Assembly (NCBI GenBank): GCA_002633025.1 | Contig: NMRB01000345.1 | Span: forward strand, 355,669-419,668 | Length of the DNA: 64,000 nucleotides | From: Notospermus geniculatus | Lineage: Eukaryota > Nemertea > Pilidiophora > Heteronemertea > Lineidae | Direction of reading: 5' to 3' | Shown here: piece after piece, positions 32,985 to 44,630 of the stretch | Position numbering within the stretch: position 1 is the stretch's first letter | Layout: every line of letters begins with the position of its first letter | Notes under the pieces: generated by a model | Databases searched by the model: none | What the model was told of the DNA's origin: nothing | What the model saw: only the letters and a program-made list of their open reading frames with translations | Made by a program: the position numbers and the translations under genes

Positions 32985-34135
32985 GCTGTTGATCTCCTTC
33001 TTCTCTTTGTCCCCAAGGAATCCTACGTTGCGTCAGCTTAATTGGCTTTGCGTCTCCAGTATCAATACTGTGTTTTGCCAAATCAGTGCGACCAAAATCA
33101 TTCGCATCCTTGGCAAAGATGTCACTGTATGTATTGAGTACTCTTGCCAGTTGAGATTTTTGGTATTCATCCAGCCCATTACTACTTCTGTCAAACAGAT
33201 CCTGGAGATAAGATGGTACCGTGCAGTCAGATGAACCCGCAGATGAACCTAGAACAACTTCATCTACATTTATGGAACGAGCTGTTGCTTCTTCAACATC
33301 CTCAATTCCTGTCACTGGTTCAACCCAGGCTGCAAGTGTCTTTCTCCCTATGGTTAAAGGTTCGTCACCAGGATTCAGAAGCCGAATGGGGGTGGTTCCT
33401 GATGAAGTGTCAACAACTCCTTTCATCAATAATGTTCCACTCCTCTCAATAAAATTTGCTGCAGGGATCAACATGCCCAACTGTGAGTTTTTGCTTCTGG
33501 AAGTTATTCTGGCCGTCACCACTTTCTCACATCGAGGTGGATGAATAACTGTCTTTTCAGTGATGATCACTCTCCTGCAGATGTTGTCCGAGTTCCCTGA
33601 CCTGCTTTGGACTTGCTGATTGGAACATTCGACTTTGTCTGACATGAAATTCTCCTGGCAGTACCTCTGCAGGAAATCAAGACCCAGGAGGATTCCATCT
33701 TCAATATCTGCTACCCACATTGGATGTCTCATTTCCTCATCCTTAAACCTGATATTAAATTGTCCCTTTCCAAAGCAGTCAGTGGGTGTTCCATTTGCAG
33801 CTGTTGCCTTGTTCGTAACATTCTCCAGAACAGGCTTCCGCTCAGCTAAGCAGGCAAAACATCAAATATCTTCCTGTTCAAAATGGTTACTGATGACCCT
33901 GAATCAATGAGCATATCCTGGGACACACCTTCTATATCCCCCGTTAGATAAAGACCACGGCTATTGCAATCTAGTAAGTGTGTCCCCATAGCTCTTTCAT
34001 TTACTGGCCTTGTTTCTTCTCTTCCTGCCGGCCTGCGGCCTTCCAGACCGGCTTGTTCACGTTTCCCGATAACTTCGGACAGTCTTTTTTTGAAGTGCCC
34101 CACTTCATGACATTCAAAACAGGCCTTCCCGTTCT
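32985..34135 (-). pseudogene. Gypsy zinc knuckle, protease and pre-RT linker
   Basis: Reading minus from 34135: a zinc knuckle CFECHEVGHFKK whose final cysteine is missing, then the aspartic protease active site MLIDSGSSVTILN (about 33930), a stop near 33846, then DGILLGLDFL (the C-terminal protease motif, about 33690) and a linker ending IKLTQRRIPWGQREEG before RT. Protease matures the polyprotein. Frame breaks at 33846 and the lost cysteine show decay. Confidence 0.8.
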
Positions 34136-34173
34136 TCTAAGGTTGAGATTTCTTTTCAAATTTAGATTTCTTC

Positions 34174-35871
34174 TCAATAGGTGATGTTGTCTCCTTGGGC
34201 TTCGACATCTCCTGCAATCCCTTCAGCTGCTGTAAGTTCTTGAATGGATTTCAAGAGTACATCATTCCCACTCTTTGGGACGTCCGATTTGCTACTAGCA
34301 AGGCTAATGTTCCTCACTTGAGTAGATGGCATACTTTCCACTCGCTTGTTGAAAAGCTTCGAACTCAACTGCTGTACGTTCAGCTTCAATGAGAGACTTT
34401 GGTCTTGACTGCTTAACAAACCATCTCTGATTGTTGTTCGTAAGCGCATCAATAAATTGATCCCGATTGAAGACTTCAATCATCTCATTATTCACAGCAG
34501 GATAAGCCTTGCGTGTCAGTTTCCGAACACTCTGAGACAACTCCGCCAGTGTTTCACCTTTCTTTCTTTTCAAGCTCTTTAGTTGCGCTCTGAATAAGTC
34601 CACCTGGTTATCATTACCGAACCTCCTCTCCAGAGCTGCCATGAGGATTTCATAGTCACGGGTTTTTCCTTTATCAATGTCGCCCAACACACTCTGAGCT
34701 GCACCTCTCAAACTTGTTGCTAGATATTTCCCTTTGAGGTCCATATCTCACCCGTTGAGTTCCGCTACAGCCTCAAAATGCGCAACATAATCTTCAAGAG
34801 CAGTACTACCATTGTAGTAGTCAGGTCTTAAAGATGGGCACTTGGGAGTAGTTGATGAACCTTGAGGTCCTACCAGCTGGTGGGGAAGGGTGAAAAGATG
34901 GAGCATTAACATCAAACCAGCAATTGCTAACACTGGGTTCTTGAGGGGGAAACACCACTCCCTCTGCCATGTTCCCGTTATTCATCAGTGGAACCATTGT
35001 GTAATTCATGCTCCCACCATCTGCTGATGTCATATTCAATCCATTGACTTGCACTGGGTTGGCATCCATTGTATCAATTGGTGCATTGTTTATCAGGTGG
35101 TAAGCCTGGTTTGGAACGCTCAGTGTTTGAACATGTGACTTCATAATGGGACCATTACACGGGACAAAGTCTGCCTTGTCATGAAGGGCAGAATTTCCAC
35201 ACTGCATCCCTTCTCTTGGATCCACCTTAGCAATGACTACATCATGTGTGTTGTCAGTTGCCTTAATTTGCAGCCCATTAAACTGAAGTGGAATCATAGG
35301 TACCTGCTTAACCTGAGTGGTTCCAACTGGCAACCCATAACCACTTTGCAATTGTTGAACTTTGCTCTGTTCAATGATTGGCTTCTGGGAGCTCATTTGC
35401 TCATGAGTTAACTGTTGCTCTTGAGCAAGCCTTTGCTCGTGAGCTAACCCTTGCTCATGAGTAAGCTGCTGCTCGTGAGCAAGTCGTTGCTCATGAGCGA
35501 GTCGTTGCTCATGAGCAAGTCGTTGCTCGTGAGCGAGTCGCTGCTCATGAGCCAGTCGTTGCTCGTGAGCAAGCTGTTGCTCATGAGCGAGTCGTTGCTT
35601 GTGAGCAAGCTTCTGCTCGTGAGCGAGTCGTTGTTCGTGAGCCAGCTGCTGCTCTTGAGCTAGTCGTTGCTCGTGAGCTAAACTTTGTTCATAAGTTAAC
35701 TCTTTTCTGTTACTCATTTCCTGCTCCTGAGCAACCTCCTGCTCATTTACTGCTTTCTGCGCACTATTGCAATTAGGCTCATGTGCTGATTGCTGTACAA
35801 GAACAATTTTATTTTGAACAGTATTTTCTTCAGGCTGAATTCTTTCAGGCGTAGGAATGAGGACCCTAGCT
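34174..35871 (-). pseudogene. Gypsy gag with long LAHEQR repeat, broken
   Basis: The frame opens after a TGA near 35877; the first ATG is MSNRKEL at 35717. Residues then repeat LAHEQR/LAHEQQ about sixteen times, followed by a proline- and asparagine-rich stretch, a frameshift near 34850, and the conserved gag core (YNGSTALEDYVAHFE; then KGKYLATSLRG, LERRFGN, FIDALTNNN). A TGA at 34748-34750 replaces what is usually a tryptophan in the core, and another frameshift lies near 34340. Gag forms the particle shell. The glutamine-rich repeat could form a helical or coiled-coil head. Confidence 0.8.
35417..35690 (-). repeat. 18-bp tandem repeat within gag
   Basis: GCTCGTGAGCAAGTCGTT-type units recur in register with the reading frame, encoding L-A-H-E-Q-R/Q hexads. 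Unit variation (CTCATGAG/CTCGTGAG) shows it is not a perfect recent expansion. Confidence 0.9.
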
Positions 35872-35878
35872 CACTGCC

Positions 35879-36110
35879 TCAATAGGTGTCACCAGTGGTT
35901 AAATCTATTAAAATGAAACTGGCAACTCGGTCCTGATCAATTTCCCACACAAAAGCCGTCCATTGTATAGGACCGAGTTTCGGTGTGCTGCCCTCTATCG
36001 TAGCTAGGATGCCCATTGAACATTCGCTCCCTGGAAGGGCTGAGAAATCAATTCCTTTCTTTACTTTGCTTTTAGCGCTCGCTCCTCTTGTCAAAATATT
36101 CATTTCTCTT
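35879..36110 (-). other. Short open frame upstream of gag, unrecognised
   Basis: It encodes 74 residues containing FSALPGSECSMG, WTAFVWEIDQDR and ASFILIDLTTGD. The composition looks protein-like, yet I do not recognise the family. It may be a leader ORF of the element, a piece of its 5' region, or a host exon the element landed beside. The N gap prevents deciding. Confidence 0.3.
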
Positions 36111-36179
36111 TCTACATTTCACTTGTCAGAAAAGACATCATGCTATTAAGCCAAACTGATCTGTCAAAATCAGCTGTGT

Positions 36180-37161
36180 NNNNNNNNNNNNNNNNNNNNN
36201 NNNNNNNNNNNNNNNNNNNNNNNNNNNNNNNNNNNNNNNNNNNNNNNNNNNNNNNNNNNNNNNNNNNNNNNNNNNNNNNNNNNNNNNNNNNNNNNNNNNN
36301 NNNNNNNNNNNNNNNNNNNNNNNNNNNNNNNNNNNNNNNNNNNNNNNNNNNNNNNNNNNNNNNNNNNNNNNNNNNNNNNNNNNNNNNNNNNNNNNNNNNN
36401 NNNNNNNNNNNNNNNNNNNNNNNNNNNNNNNNNNNNNNNNNNNNNNNNNNNNNNNNNNNNNNNNNNNNNNNNNNNNNNNNNNNNNNNNNNNNNNNNNNNN
36501 NNNNNNNNNNNNNNNNNNNNNNNNNNNNNNNNNNNNNNNNNNNNNNNNNNNNNNNNNNNNNNNNNNNNNNNNNNNNNNNNNNNNNNNNNNNNNNNNNNNN
36601 NNNNNNNNNNNNNNNNNNNNNNNNNNNNNNNNNNNNNNNNNNNNNNNNNNNNNNNNNNNNNNNNNNNNNNNNNNNNNNNNNNNNNNNNNNNNNNNNNNNN
36701 NNNNNNNNNNNNNNNNNNNNNNNNNNNNNNNNNNNNNNNNNNNNNNNNNNNNNNNNNNNNNNNNNNNNNNNNNNNNNNNNNNNNNNNNNNNNNNNNNNNN
36801 NNNNNNNNNNNNNNNNNNNNNNNNNNNNNNNNNNNNNNNNNNNNNNNNNNNNNNNNNNNNNNNNNNNNNNNNNNNNNNNNNNNNNNNNNNNNNNNNNNNN
36901 NNNNNNNNNNNNNNNNNNNNNNNNNNNNNNNNNNNNNNNNNNNNNNNNNNNNNNNNNNNNNNNNNNNNNNNNNNNNNNNNNNNNNNNNNNNNNNNNNNNN
37001 NNNNNNNNNNNNNNNNNNNNNNNNNNNNNNNNNNNNNNNNNNNNNNNNNNNNNNNNNNNNNNNNNNNNNNNNNNNNNNNNNNNNNNNNNNNNNNNNNNNN
37101 NNNNNNNNNNNNNNNNNNNNNNNNNNNNNNNNNNNNNNNNNNNNNNNNNNNNNNNNNNNNN
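36180..37161. other. Assembly gap (982 N)
   Basis: Unbroken run of N. Any open frames spanning it are artefacts. The missing 5' LTR of the gypsy element may be here. Confidence 0.99.
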
Positions 37162-38194
37162 CCATGTCTCGGCCTACTTACTACTGCAGGCCTACTGTAG
37201 AATGCAGGCTGACTGACGACGTCGTCAATATCAAAACACGACACGACGTTATGACGTCATCACCAGTGGTGTTGACGCTGTGCATCTAGGATACGCCAGC
37301 CGATTCACCTTAGCAACGGAGGTACACAGAGGATTGGGAACTAGACGTGGGACGTAAAAATATGGAATGCTCCCTGAGACACCAGTTTTCAACCTCGAAT
37401 CCAGGCCGACACTGGATAAGTGCTGTGTATTTTGTAGCTGTATTGTTTATTCATTGTCTGAGAACGCGGTTTATTCCGCTATTCCGCGGAATAGAGATTC
37501 CGCATTATCGAGTAAGCCGTTTTTGACTCATTTGCATCGCCACTCGCCGGCGGGCTGAACCTTTCCGCCATTCCGTCAGCCCCCTGCGACGGCTGCGTGA
37601 CGCTGTTGCCCTCTGCAACAAACATGGCGGCCTCGCTCGACGAACGCTGAAAATTCGCCGTATTCAAATACATCTCACAGCTTAAAATGTCGTTCTGAGG
37701 CACCAGAAGTAGGCCTATGTTAACAGAAAGTTTTAGCAACTATTTATCGTATGTAAGACCAATTGTCTGTCAATTCTATCCGATCACCGCTGTCACCAAT
37801 GTAACAAATCGCATCTCACGATCAGCGTCTGCAGTAGTTTGTGTACCGTGGCGATACACAGGGTGTCACAGAAGTGTGTGCGCCTGCTCCAGATGTAGTG
37901 TGTGTGTGTGGGGGGGGGGGATGAGGTCCACCTTCAATAATAAGGAGATTTATGTACCTTTTTAGTTCTCTGTATTTGAAGCCGTATTCGAAGTAGTTAC
38001 AATCGTTGGATAGCGACAGGGAGCTCTTGTCAGATGGACCTCTCAGGTGGAACTGGCAACATAGACCAGGGAGCTAGGTTTTGTATCCAGGCGTAAACAA
38101 ACCTGGATCCAAAACCAAGCAACCACCGGAGAAACCCAGACCAAGGTTGCCTGAAGCGTACAAAATGTATTACAAACTTTGCTACACAATATAT
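37162..38194. other. Non-coding stretch
   Basis: No gene is supported. GGTTTATTCCGC and GCGGAATAGAGATTCCGC near 37470 form small palindromes, and a TG/G run lies near 37899-37920. Confidence 0.45.
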
Positions 38195-38352
38195 GCGTCA
38201 TATTCATTGTTCAGAATCTGCGTCATGTTCAGAGCCTGCGTCATGTTCAGAGCCTGCATCATATTATTGTTCAGAATCTACGTCATGTGCAGTATCTGCG
38301 TCATATTCATTGTTCAGAATCTGCGTCATATTCAGTATCTGCGTCATGATCA
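38195..38352. repeat. Short minisatellite, CTGCGTCATATTCAGTAT-type
   Basis: About eight imperfect 18-24-bp units built on TTCAGAATCTGCGTCAT and TTCAGAGCCTGCGTCAT. Confidence 0.75.
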
Positions 38353-38624
38353 GGAGCAGTTCAGCTGTCTAGGTCCCTGCCTCCAAATGGGTACAACCGA
38401 AAATCGCTCCATAACCCTGACAAATGCATGGAGGCCTTCGCCATCATATAGAGAAATCTAAATCGGCGATCCTTTGTTGCGCAGGTTGGTAAACAAGATG
38501 AAAATAGAATCTATTCTTGTCATATTACACCTAGTATTCTATCACTCACTAAATTCGCAATCAGTTGCCGTGAAGGCAAGATACAGAATAGCACAAAATT
38601 GACACACAAAATGATAATTGATAA

Positions 38625-39120
38625 TAAGTAAGAAGTCAATCTCCAGAATTCACGAATTTTTGACCCCAACCGGGGTCTTTTTCAAGTGGAACTTTACAAA
38701 TCTTGTACAAATCTGGAAGTTGACTTCCTTTATATTCTCTTACTTTGTGTTGACTTTTGTGCATCTTTTCGCTTTGTGCTTGTTATGTATTACACACGTC
38801 ATATTTATTAAACCATTTTCTTTCAGCTAAATCAGTTTCTCCTTAATTATATCCACTCTCTTAATTAGGTCCAGCAACCATCTGTGGGGCTTGGACACTA
38901 TTCTTTCCTTAAGTATACATCCACTCTCTTAAATTAGGTCCAGCAACCATCCGTGGGGCTTGGCATACTTGGACACTATTCTTTCCTCAATTGCTTACTC
39001 ATCCTGTCTACACAGGTCAGTTCCACATTCGGGTTTCAGCTCAGTCTTTTCTAGAGTTTCAGATTGTAAAGTTCCACTTGAAAAAGACCCCGGTTGGGGT
39101 CGAAAATTCGTGAATTCTGG
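38625..39120. repeat. Head-to-head GACCCCGGTTGGGGTC repeat family
   Basis: An inverted copy at 38630-38720 (GACCCCAACCGGGGTC) and a direct copy at 39057-39125 (GACCCCGGTTGGGGTC, AATTCGTGAATTCTGG, TTGACTTC) belong to the family also present at 63260-63590. Between them, 38850-38990 holds two tandem units around GGTCCAGCAACCATC. The hairpin plus GAAAATTCG-type tail recurs in all copies. Confidence 0.65.
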
Positions 39121-39143
39121 GGATTGACTTCTTGCTTATTATC

Positions 39144-39570
39144 GCTGAAAGGGTATGTCGTCCTGGGTATATACAAAGATTACCCAGGATCTCGGTCTTC
39201 ACTAAAACAATACCCTGGGTGTAGTTTCGGTGGCCGAACATCACCCAGCTTCCGCAATCTGTGCCTAGTAAGGAGTCCTATTTAGAAATCCCGTGGAATG
39301 TCGCGGTCTCTCGCCGCGGTACTGGGCCCATGTTCCCGAAGCCGTCGTTATGTTAACGATGTCGTTACGCTATGCATTTTCCCAGTTTTAACGACATAGT
39401 TAACCTAACGATGGCTTCGGGAACATGGCTCCTGGTTGAGTGTGGCTGTTCACGACATTCTTCAGTCGGCCATGTGACCTCGAATCCAGGTGTCATACTA
39501 CGATGCTGGGTGAAGATTGAGATCCTGGGTGATCTTTGTATATACCCAGGACGACATTTACCCTTTCAGC
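39144..39570. mobile_element. MULE-type MITE, 9-bp duplication
   Basis: Ends GCTGAAAGGGTATGTCGTCC and GGACGACATTTACCCTTTCAGC are inverted; CTTATTATC is duplicated at 39135-39143 and 39571-39579. The arms share TCGTCCTGGGTA with 30505-31099. A smaller hairpin (39330-39430, CATGTTCCCGAAGCC / GGCTTCGGGAACATG) is nested inside. Confidence 0.85.
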
Positions 39571-39579
39571 CTTATTATC

Positions 39580-40727
39580 AGTTGCCGTGAAGGCGTTCGA
39601 GATGACTCTCTAAATAAGGTTACACTAGGCCTACATGTCACTGGCGAGAGTGTCCATATTTTGTGATAGAGCTCGGCATTAGATGTCGCAAGTGGCACAG
39701 AAATGTGCTGAGACATGACGAATCGTGATACAATGAGGAACCCGCAGAACTACGCCACGATGTGGCGCTGACAGTGTAAGACCCGGAAGTCCTATTTTCT
39801 AACAGTATTTCCATTTACTTCTTGCCCCAAAATAAACCACTCTCTTTGGTTCAATTTTGATTAAATTACACTGTCCTGTTTCATGTTCAAAGTTCTCCAT
39901 ATATCACTGCTTTGTTTCGTCAGAAATGCCACAGGATGCCAATACTGACAACGTCTTTTGGGGAAATTTCCACGGAAAATTGTGTTGAAAAATGTACACA
40001 TGCTTTGACGACGTGACATCAACTGCGAAAAAAGTAACGTCAGTACGTCATTCGGGTCTTATACTGACTGCGCCATCTGCAGTCATGCGGGTTCCCCATT
40101 CTTTTCCTACCACTGAATCCTTGTGATGGGACCTCGTGATATGTCAACCTACATCGTCTTCCACCCCGATGTGACTTCAGGCTGTTTGAAAGTATTGTTA
40201 ATTTCTTTCAAGGCTATGTCATGTTGGTCGTGCTCTCCGTCTAGTCTTGTGCCACCAGACTTGCAATTTCCAATAAATTTCCAATTTTAGAGTCTGGTCC
40301 ATATGGTTACTTTGACTAGTAAAACCATCATGGCGGACAATCTACCGACGATGATGTACAACACAATGCACAATCAATGCAAAAAGCATGCAGCTTGCCA
40401 GTAAAACTACAGTATTTTGTAGCCCTTGCTGTTAGCCCTACCGCACTTTTTATAGTACAATTTCCTCCCCAATCGAAAGAATATTAACATACCCGGTACT
40501 TGTTTGAAGTTCCAATGAAAGACACTATAAATTGACTTGACAACACAAATTGAGGCGACTCACCTTGCTAATTTTCATGCTTCGAGTTCTCTGGGCGCAG
40601 CCATATTCCTACGTCACCATCTTTTGAGATCCATGACGCATTGGTAGTGACTAGCCAATCAGCGAAGCTCCCCTTATTTTGAATTTTCGGAATAAGCGAA
40701 TGCAAAGAAAATTGCGTTCCATGCCAG
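39580..40727. other. Non-coding, with one TIR element
   Basis: An inverted pair AATGAGGAACCCGCA (from 39733) and TGCGGGTTCCCCATT (to about 40099), with GTAAGACCCG/CGGGTCTTATAC further in, marks a 0.37-kb MITE without a clear target duplication. Nothing else was recognised. Confidence 0.5.
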
Positions 40728-42511
40728 AGGTCTCACACACCAGTGAGGCGCCCAGGCTACCATGGAGCCTGACCTGGAGCGACGTCGATATTCACATCAT
40801 CATCTTCTAAAGCATGTAGCGCCGACAATATCGTCATGGCACGCATCATGGCATACATTTTTGAAAAGCTTACAGCTCAGAGAACACATCTGGCCAATTT
40901 TCAAAATCATCCAACTCTGTATTGATTGCTGAAGGTGGCAATTCCAAACCCGACACGTGCATTGAAAATGGCAAAAAAAACTGGAAATCTACTCCAAGGC
41001 CTACAAACTTCACAATTACCATGGTATGAGAAAAAAAATTTTCTCAACCATGTGCTTGTCTCATAACAAATCCAAAATGCATGCATTTTGGATATGTTAT
41101 GAAAAAATGGGGGGTCACTGCGGCGTTTTTTTCGCTACGGCCCTTCAAAATCTCACCTTCATAATTCGCGCCATTGAACAGGAGTCGACCTTGACCGAGC
41201 TACTTTTCAGCTATAAATAGCTGACCAGGCATGAACACTGTATTCTTGCGCAAAGGGCACTGATAATTTGCTCATCAAATCTCCAAAACTATCTCTTCAC
41301 AAAATAACTAAGACATTAGTCTTAAAGAAATTAAAAATCGGCACACGATAGGACCATATATATGGATGGAAATCAATCGTGTTTAAAGTACTAGATTTTT
41401 GGGGGTGGACAAATCGGGCCTCGTCCCCACTGGTGAGTGAGCCCTTAATACATATCGGGTACCCCCAAGTGACCCTTTTCACCACAGAAATGAAAAATAT
41501 GGCTTATTACAAGCACCATGGTATGTCACATGTGGGGTTTAGATCAATAGAGTTGCATCCGGTGGCCTATTAAAATCGCGAGGCAAACCCAGGAATTCGA
41601 CTGTCTTCGCGACGTTGAAACGCCAGATTTAAGCCATAATGCAGTTGAAGGAGGAATGCCTATTTTTCACCCTTACATAACAGATGACACCTCTTTCGCC
41701 ATCCGACAGAGCACGAAACAGTTAAATCTTACATAAGAACCCCCTGGAATGATTAAATTAATGATTTTAAGAAATTATGATGGTGCATTAAGGTCTCACA
41801 CACCAGTGAGGCGCCCAGGCTACCATGGAGCCTGACCTGGAGCGACGTCGATATTCACATCATCATCTTCTAAAGCATGTAGCGCCGACAATATCGTCAT
41901 GGCACACATCATGGCATACATTTTTGAAAAGCTTACAGCTCAGAGAACACATCTGGCCAATTTTCAAAATCATCCAACTCTGTATTGATTGCTGAAGGTG
42001 GCAATTCCAAACCCGACACGTGCCTTGAAAATGGCAAAAAAAACTGGAAATCTACTCCAAGGCCTACAAACTTCACAATTACCATGGTATGAGAAAAAAA
42101 ATTTTCTCAACCATGTGCTTGTCTCATAACAAATCCAAAATGCATGCATTTTGGATATGTTATGAAAAAATGGGGGGTCACTGCGGCGTTTTTTTCGCTA
42201 CGGCCCTTCAAAATCTCACCTTCATAATTCGCGCCATTGAACAGGAGTCGACCTTGACCGAGCTACTTTTCAGCTATAAATAGCTGACCAGGCATGAACA
42301 CTGTATTCTTGCGCACAGGGCACTGATAATTTGCTCATCAAATCTCCAAAACTATCTCTTCACAAAATAACTAAGACATTAGTCTTAAAGAAATTAAAAA
42401 TCGGCACACGATAGGACCATATATATGGATGGAAATCAATCGTGTTTAAAGTACTAGATTTTTGGGGGTGGACAAATCGGGCCTCGTCCCCACTGCAGGT
42501 GAGTGAGCCCA
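40728..42511 (+). repeat. Recent direct duplication, two copies of about 0.72 kb
   Basis: The segment 40728-41453 recurs at 41791-42511 with an offset of 1063 bp and only a handful of differences (for example GCACGCATC/GCACACATC and CGCAAAGG/CGCACAGG). A 2-base difference lies at the CCACTG/GTGAGTGAG end. The 337-bp spacer is unique. No primer-binding site or polypurine tract is visible, so these are not obviously LTRs. Confidence 0.9.
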
Positions 42512-42512
42512 G

Positions 42513-43560
42513 ACCCTCGGTCTGATGACCTCGGAGTATGACCGAGGGGCTAGTTGCGCGAGACTACTCTCCGTCGGGATCATCGGCAACACGATTTCCT
42601 TCATCGTCTTCTTCAGGGCCAGACACAGAGAGGATGCGTCGGTTCAGTATCTCATCGTCCTTTCTCTGTCTGACACCGGTGTTGTCCACGTTGTGAACTG
42701 GTTGATTCGAGACGGACTGAGCCGTGGCAGAATTTCTGTTAACTCTCTCAAAAGCAGTTTCATCATCATCATCATATATAAGCGGCTGACAACCATTCTT
42801 GATTTTCGCTGCATCGTCAAAACTGGGCCTATAACTGGTCACGGTAAAAATTTTTGGCCTGTAAGATTGACTTTTTCCTTATTCACATCTCCGAGTGTAT
42901 TTCAACTTGGCTGATTGTGTCTTTCACAGTGGAAAGAGCTGTCGTCGTCTGGTTCCCCTTACACCGGGCCTGGGTCACAACAAGGATGAGAAAGGTGTCA
43001 TAGCAACCATCATCATGGCCGCCATTTTGTTGAGCATCCATCTTCTTTTTGTGATCGACGTTCACATCATTGAGACAATACCCAGCTGTTCCTACCCCAC
43101 ACCACCCACAGTAAGCAGCATGATTTACCAATTTGAGATAGCTACGTATAACTACATCCCAAGCTTTCTGATTTTTCTTCAGATATCTTGATTGTCGTGG
43201 GTATTGCTAGAGTCCGGTGCGCGGCAGTCACGGAAACGATGTCACAACCCAAAAAACAACAGGACACAAGGATGGTTGTATCTTTAATGACGGTATCCAC
43301 GCTGTATGTCCTCTTTCTACTACCTTCGTCTATTGCCTACATATTTTCTTTTTGCTGCAAAAAGTTTGGTTTCTAGACAGATTCATAGTGTTTCTGAGGC
43401 TGGTCGCAAAGTTCCTTTTTCTGTTGGGTCAAACAATAATTATTGCATCAATTTTGTTGTATATGGGTTCACTTTACCTTTTTGCCGTGCTGAAGAACAT
43501 GAGCACGGCGGAAAAAAGCCAAGTCCTATCAGAGTTCATTCACACGTGATAAACCCCGGT
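42513..43560 (+). pseudogene. Rhodopsin-family GPCR pseudogene
   Basis: TM1 IIGNTISFIVFF with the GN motif and TM2 YLIVLSLSDTG with its aspartate lie at 42567-42690. TM3 STWLIVSFTVERAVVV, with ERA in place of DRY, is at about 42904-42950. TM4 IMAAILLSIHLLFVID, TM5 near 43160-43200, TM6 VVSLMTVSTLYVLFLLP (about 43275) and TM7 NNYCINFVVYGFTLPF (about 43433) follow. The pattern is that of peptide receptors. At least three frame changes (near 42985, 43180 and 43370) and stops break it; no clean splice sites explain them. The N-terminus is replaced by the 0.7-kb duplicated repeat. Confidence 0.75.
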
Positions 43561-43759
43561 TAGTCCCCCCCCCCCCAACCTTCAGCATGTCAGCAGTTTT
43601 GCAGCGCGGGTGACGTATAGGGGAGGGGTTTGAATTCTTTAGTCTCGGCCACGCAGCCGCTGTTACGAGCAGATCAAGATTCTGATCTGGATGCTGATTG
43701 GCTGATCAGGAACAGAGCCAGTCACTCATTACCAGCCGTCGATTCACCCATTTGAAAAT

Positions 43760-44527
43760 GGCTTACTGGAATAAACGCAACGCAACGCAATCAACGCAAT
43801 GAACCTAGTTCCTATTTTACCCATTTGCCGCTGCTTTGGTAGACGTACTAAGCACATAACATGCGAGGGTCGAGGATTGATGCTTCCGGCAAGGGACCAT
43901 TCATTGTGTATCAATCCGACAGTCATGATAGTCTCGGGCAACATATTAAAACGTTCATGGCCATCTTGGTGTAACGCACTCACCTGGTATGCGCGAGCCT
44001 TGCATCTCCAATGATCCCATACTGGTCTCCTGTCCAACCTACGTACACTTAGTGGCAACTAGACTGATACTCCGCTGAGCTCTGATACAAGTACAGGTAG
44101 TGAGCCAAAAAATGTCCGCCGTCTTTTTCATCACTTGCGAAGTTTGAAGAGCTGCAACATCATTACCAACCAGTCATCAAGTAAGAGCCCATTCTTGAAC
44201 GCATTCCTTTACGTGTAGCAACAGCCTCCACCCCAAATTAATAACTTGGAGCATTCAGATTGAGATAGGCCTAGGTAGATTTGAACTTCACGTCGAGCTT
44301 GGAAACATGATCTATGCATATGACACGACTCGTGCCTGTGCATGATGTACATGACGTCGTGACGACGTGTAGGCCTACACGTGTATTGATCGATCGATCG
44401 CCAGTTCGCCGTCAAACATTTGAACACCGCCATCTAACGTCGACATAACAAATCAGCTAGTCATTTGGAAACAGTGATTACTCCCATTGCGCTGCATTGC
44501 GTTGCGTTGCGTTTTTTCCAGTAAGCC
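43760..44527. mobile_element. MULE-type MITE, 9-bp duplication
   Basis: Ends GGCTTACTGGAATAAACGC and GCGTTTTTTCCAGTAAGCC are inverted with CGCAACGCAACGCAAT inside; TTTGAAAAT is duplicated at 43751-43759 and 44528-44536. The GGCTTACTG end matches 29768-31710. No transposase. Confidence 0.85.
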
Positions 44528-44630
44528 TTTGAAAATCACGGTCTGGCTGGACAAGAGAAGTGGTCAGTGGACCATATTTGTCAGTTTGGTTTTCTCGCCC
44601 TCGTCTTCCATACGGATACACAACTTCTGC

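Larger units (their letters stand above)
27031..36110 (-). mobile_element. Degraded Ty3/gypsy retrotransposon, with nested insertions
   Basis: Read on the minus strand the order is gag, zinc knuckle, protease, linker, RT, RNase H, integrase, the Ty3/gypsy order. The coding path is broken by nonsense codons and frameshifts and by three inserted elements (29768-31710, 31860-32172, 32346-32980). Removing one copy of each target duplication restores continuity of the flanking RT reading at each site, which shows the insertions happened after this copy landed. LTRs could not be identified; the 5' side runs toward the N gap. It is not mobile now. Confidence 0.85.

Noticed and set aside
36138-37244. 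Long open frames across 36138-37244 on both strands
   Set aside because: They consist almost entirely of N and are artefacts of the assembly gap.
40728-42511. Direct repeats as LTRs of a short retrotransposon
   Set aside because: The 337-bp spacer has no primer-binding site, polypurine tract or coding sequence, and ends are not TG..CA.
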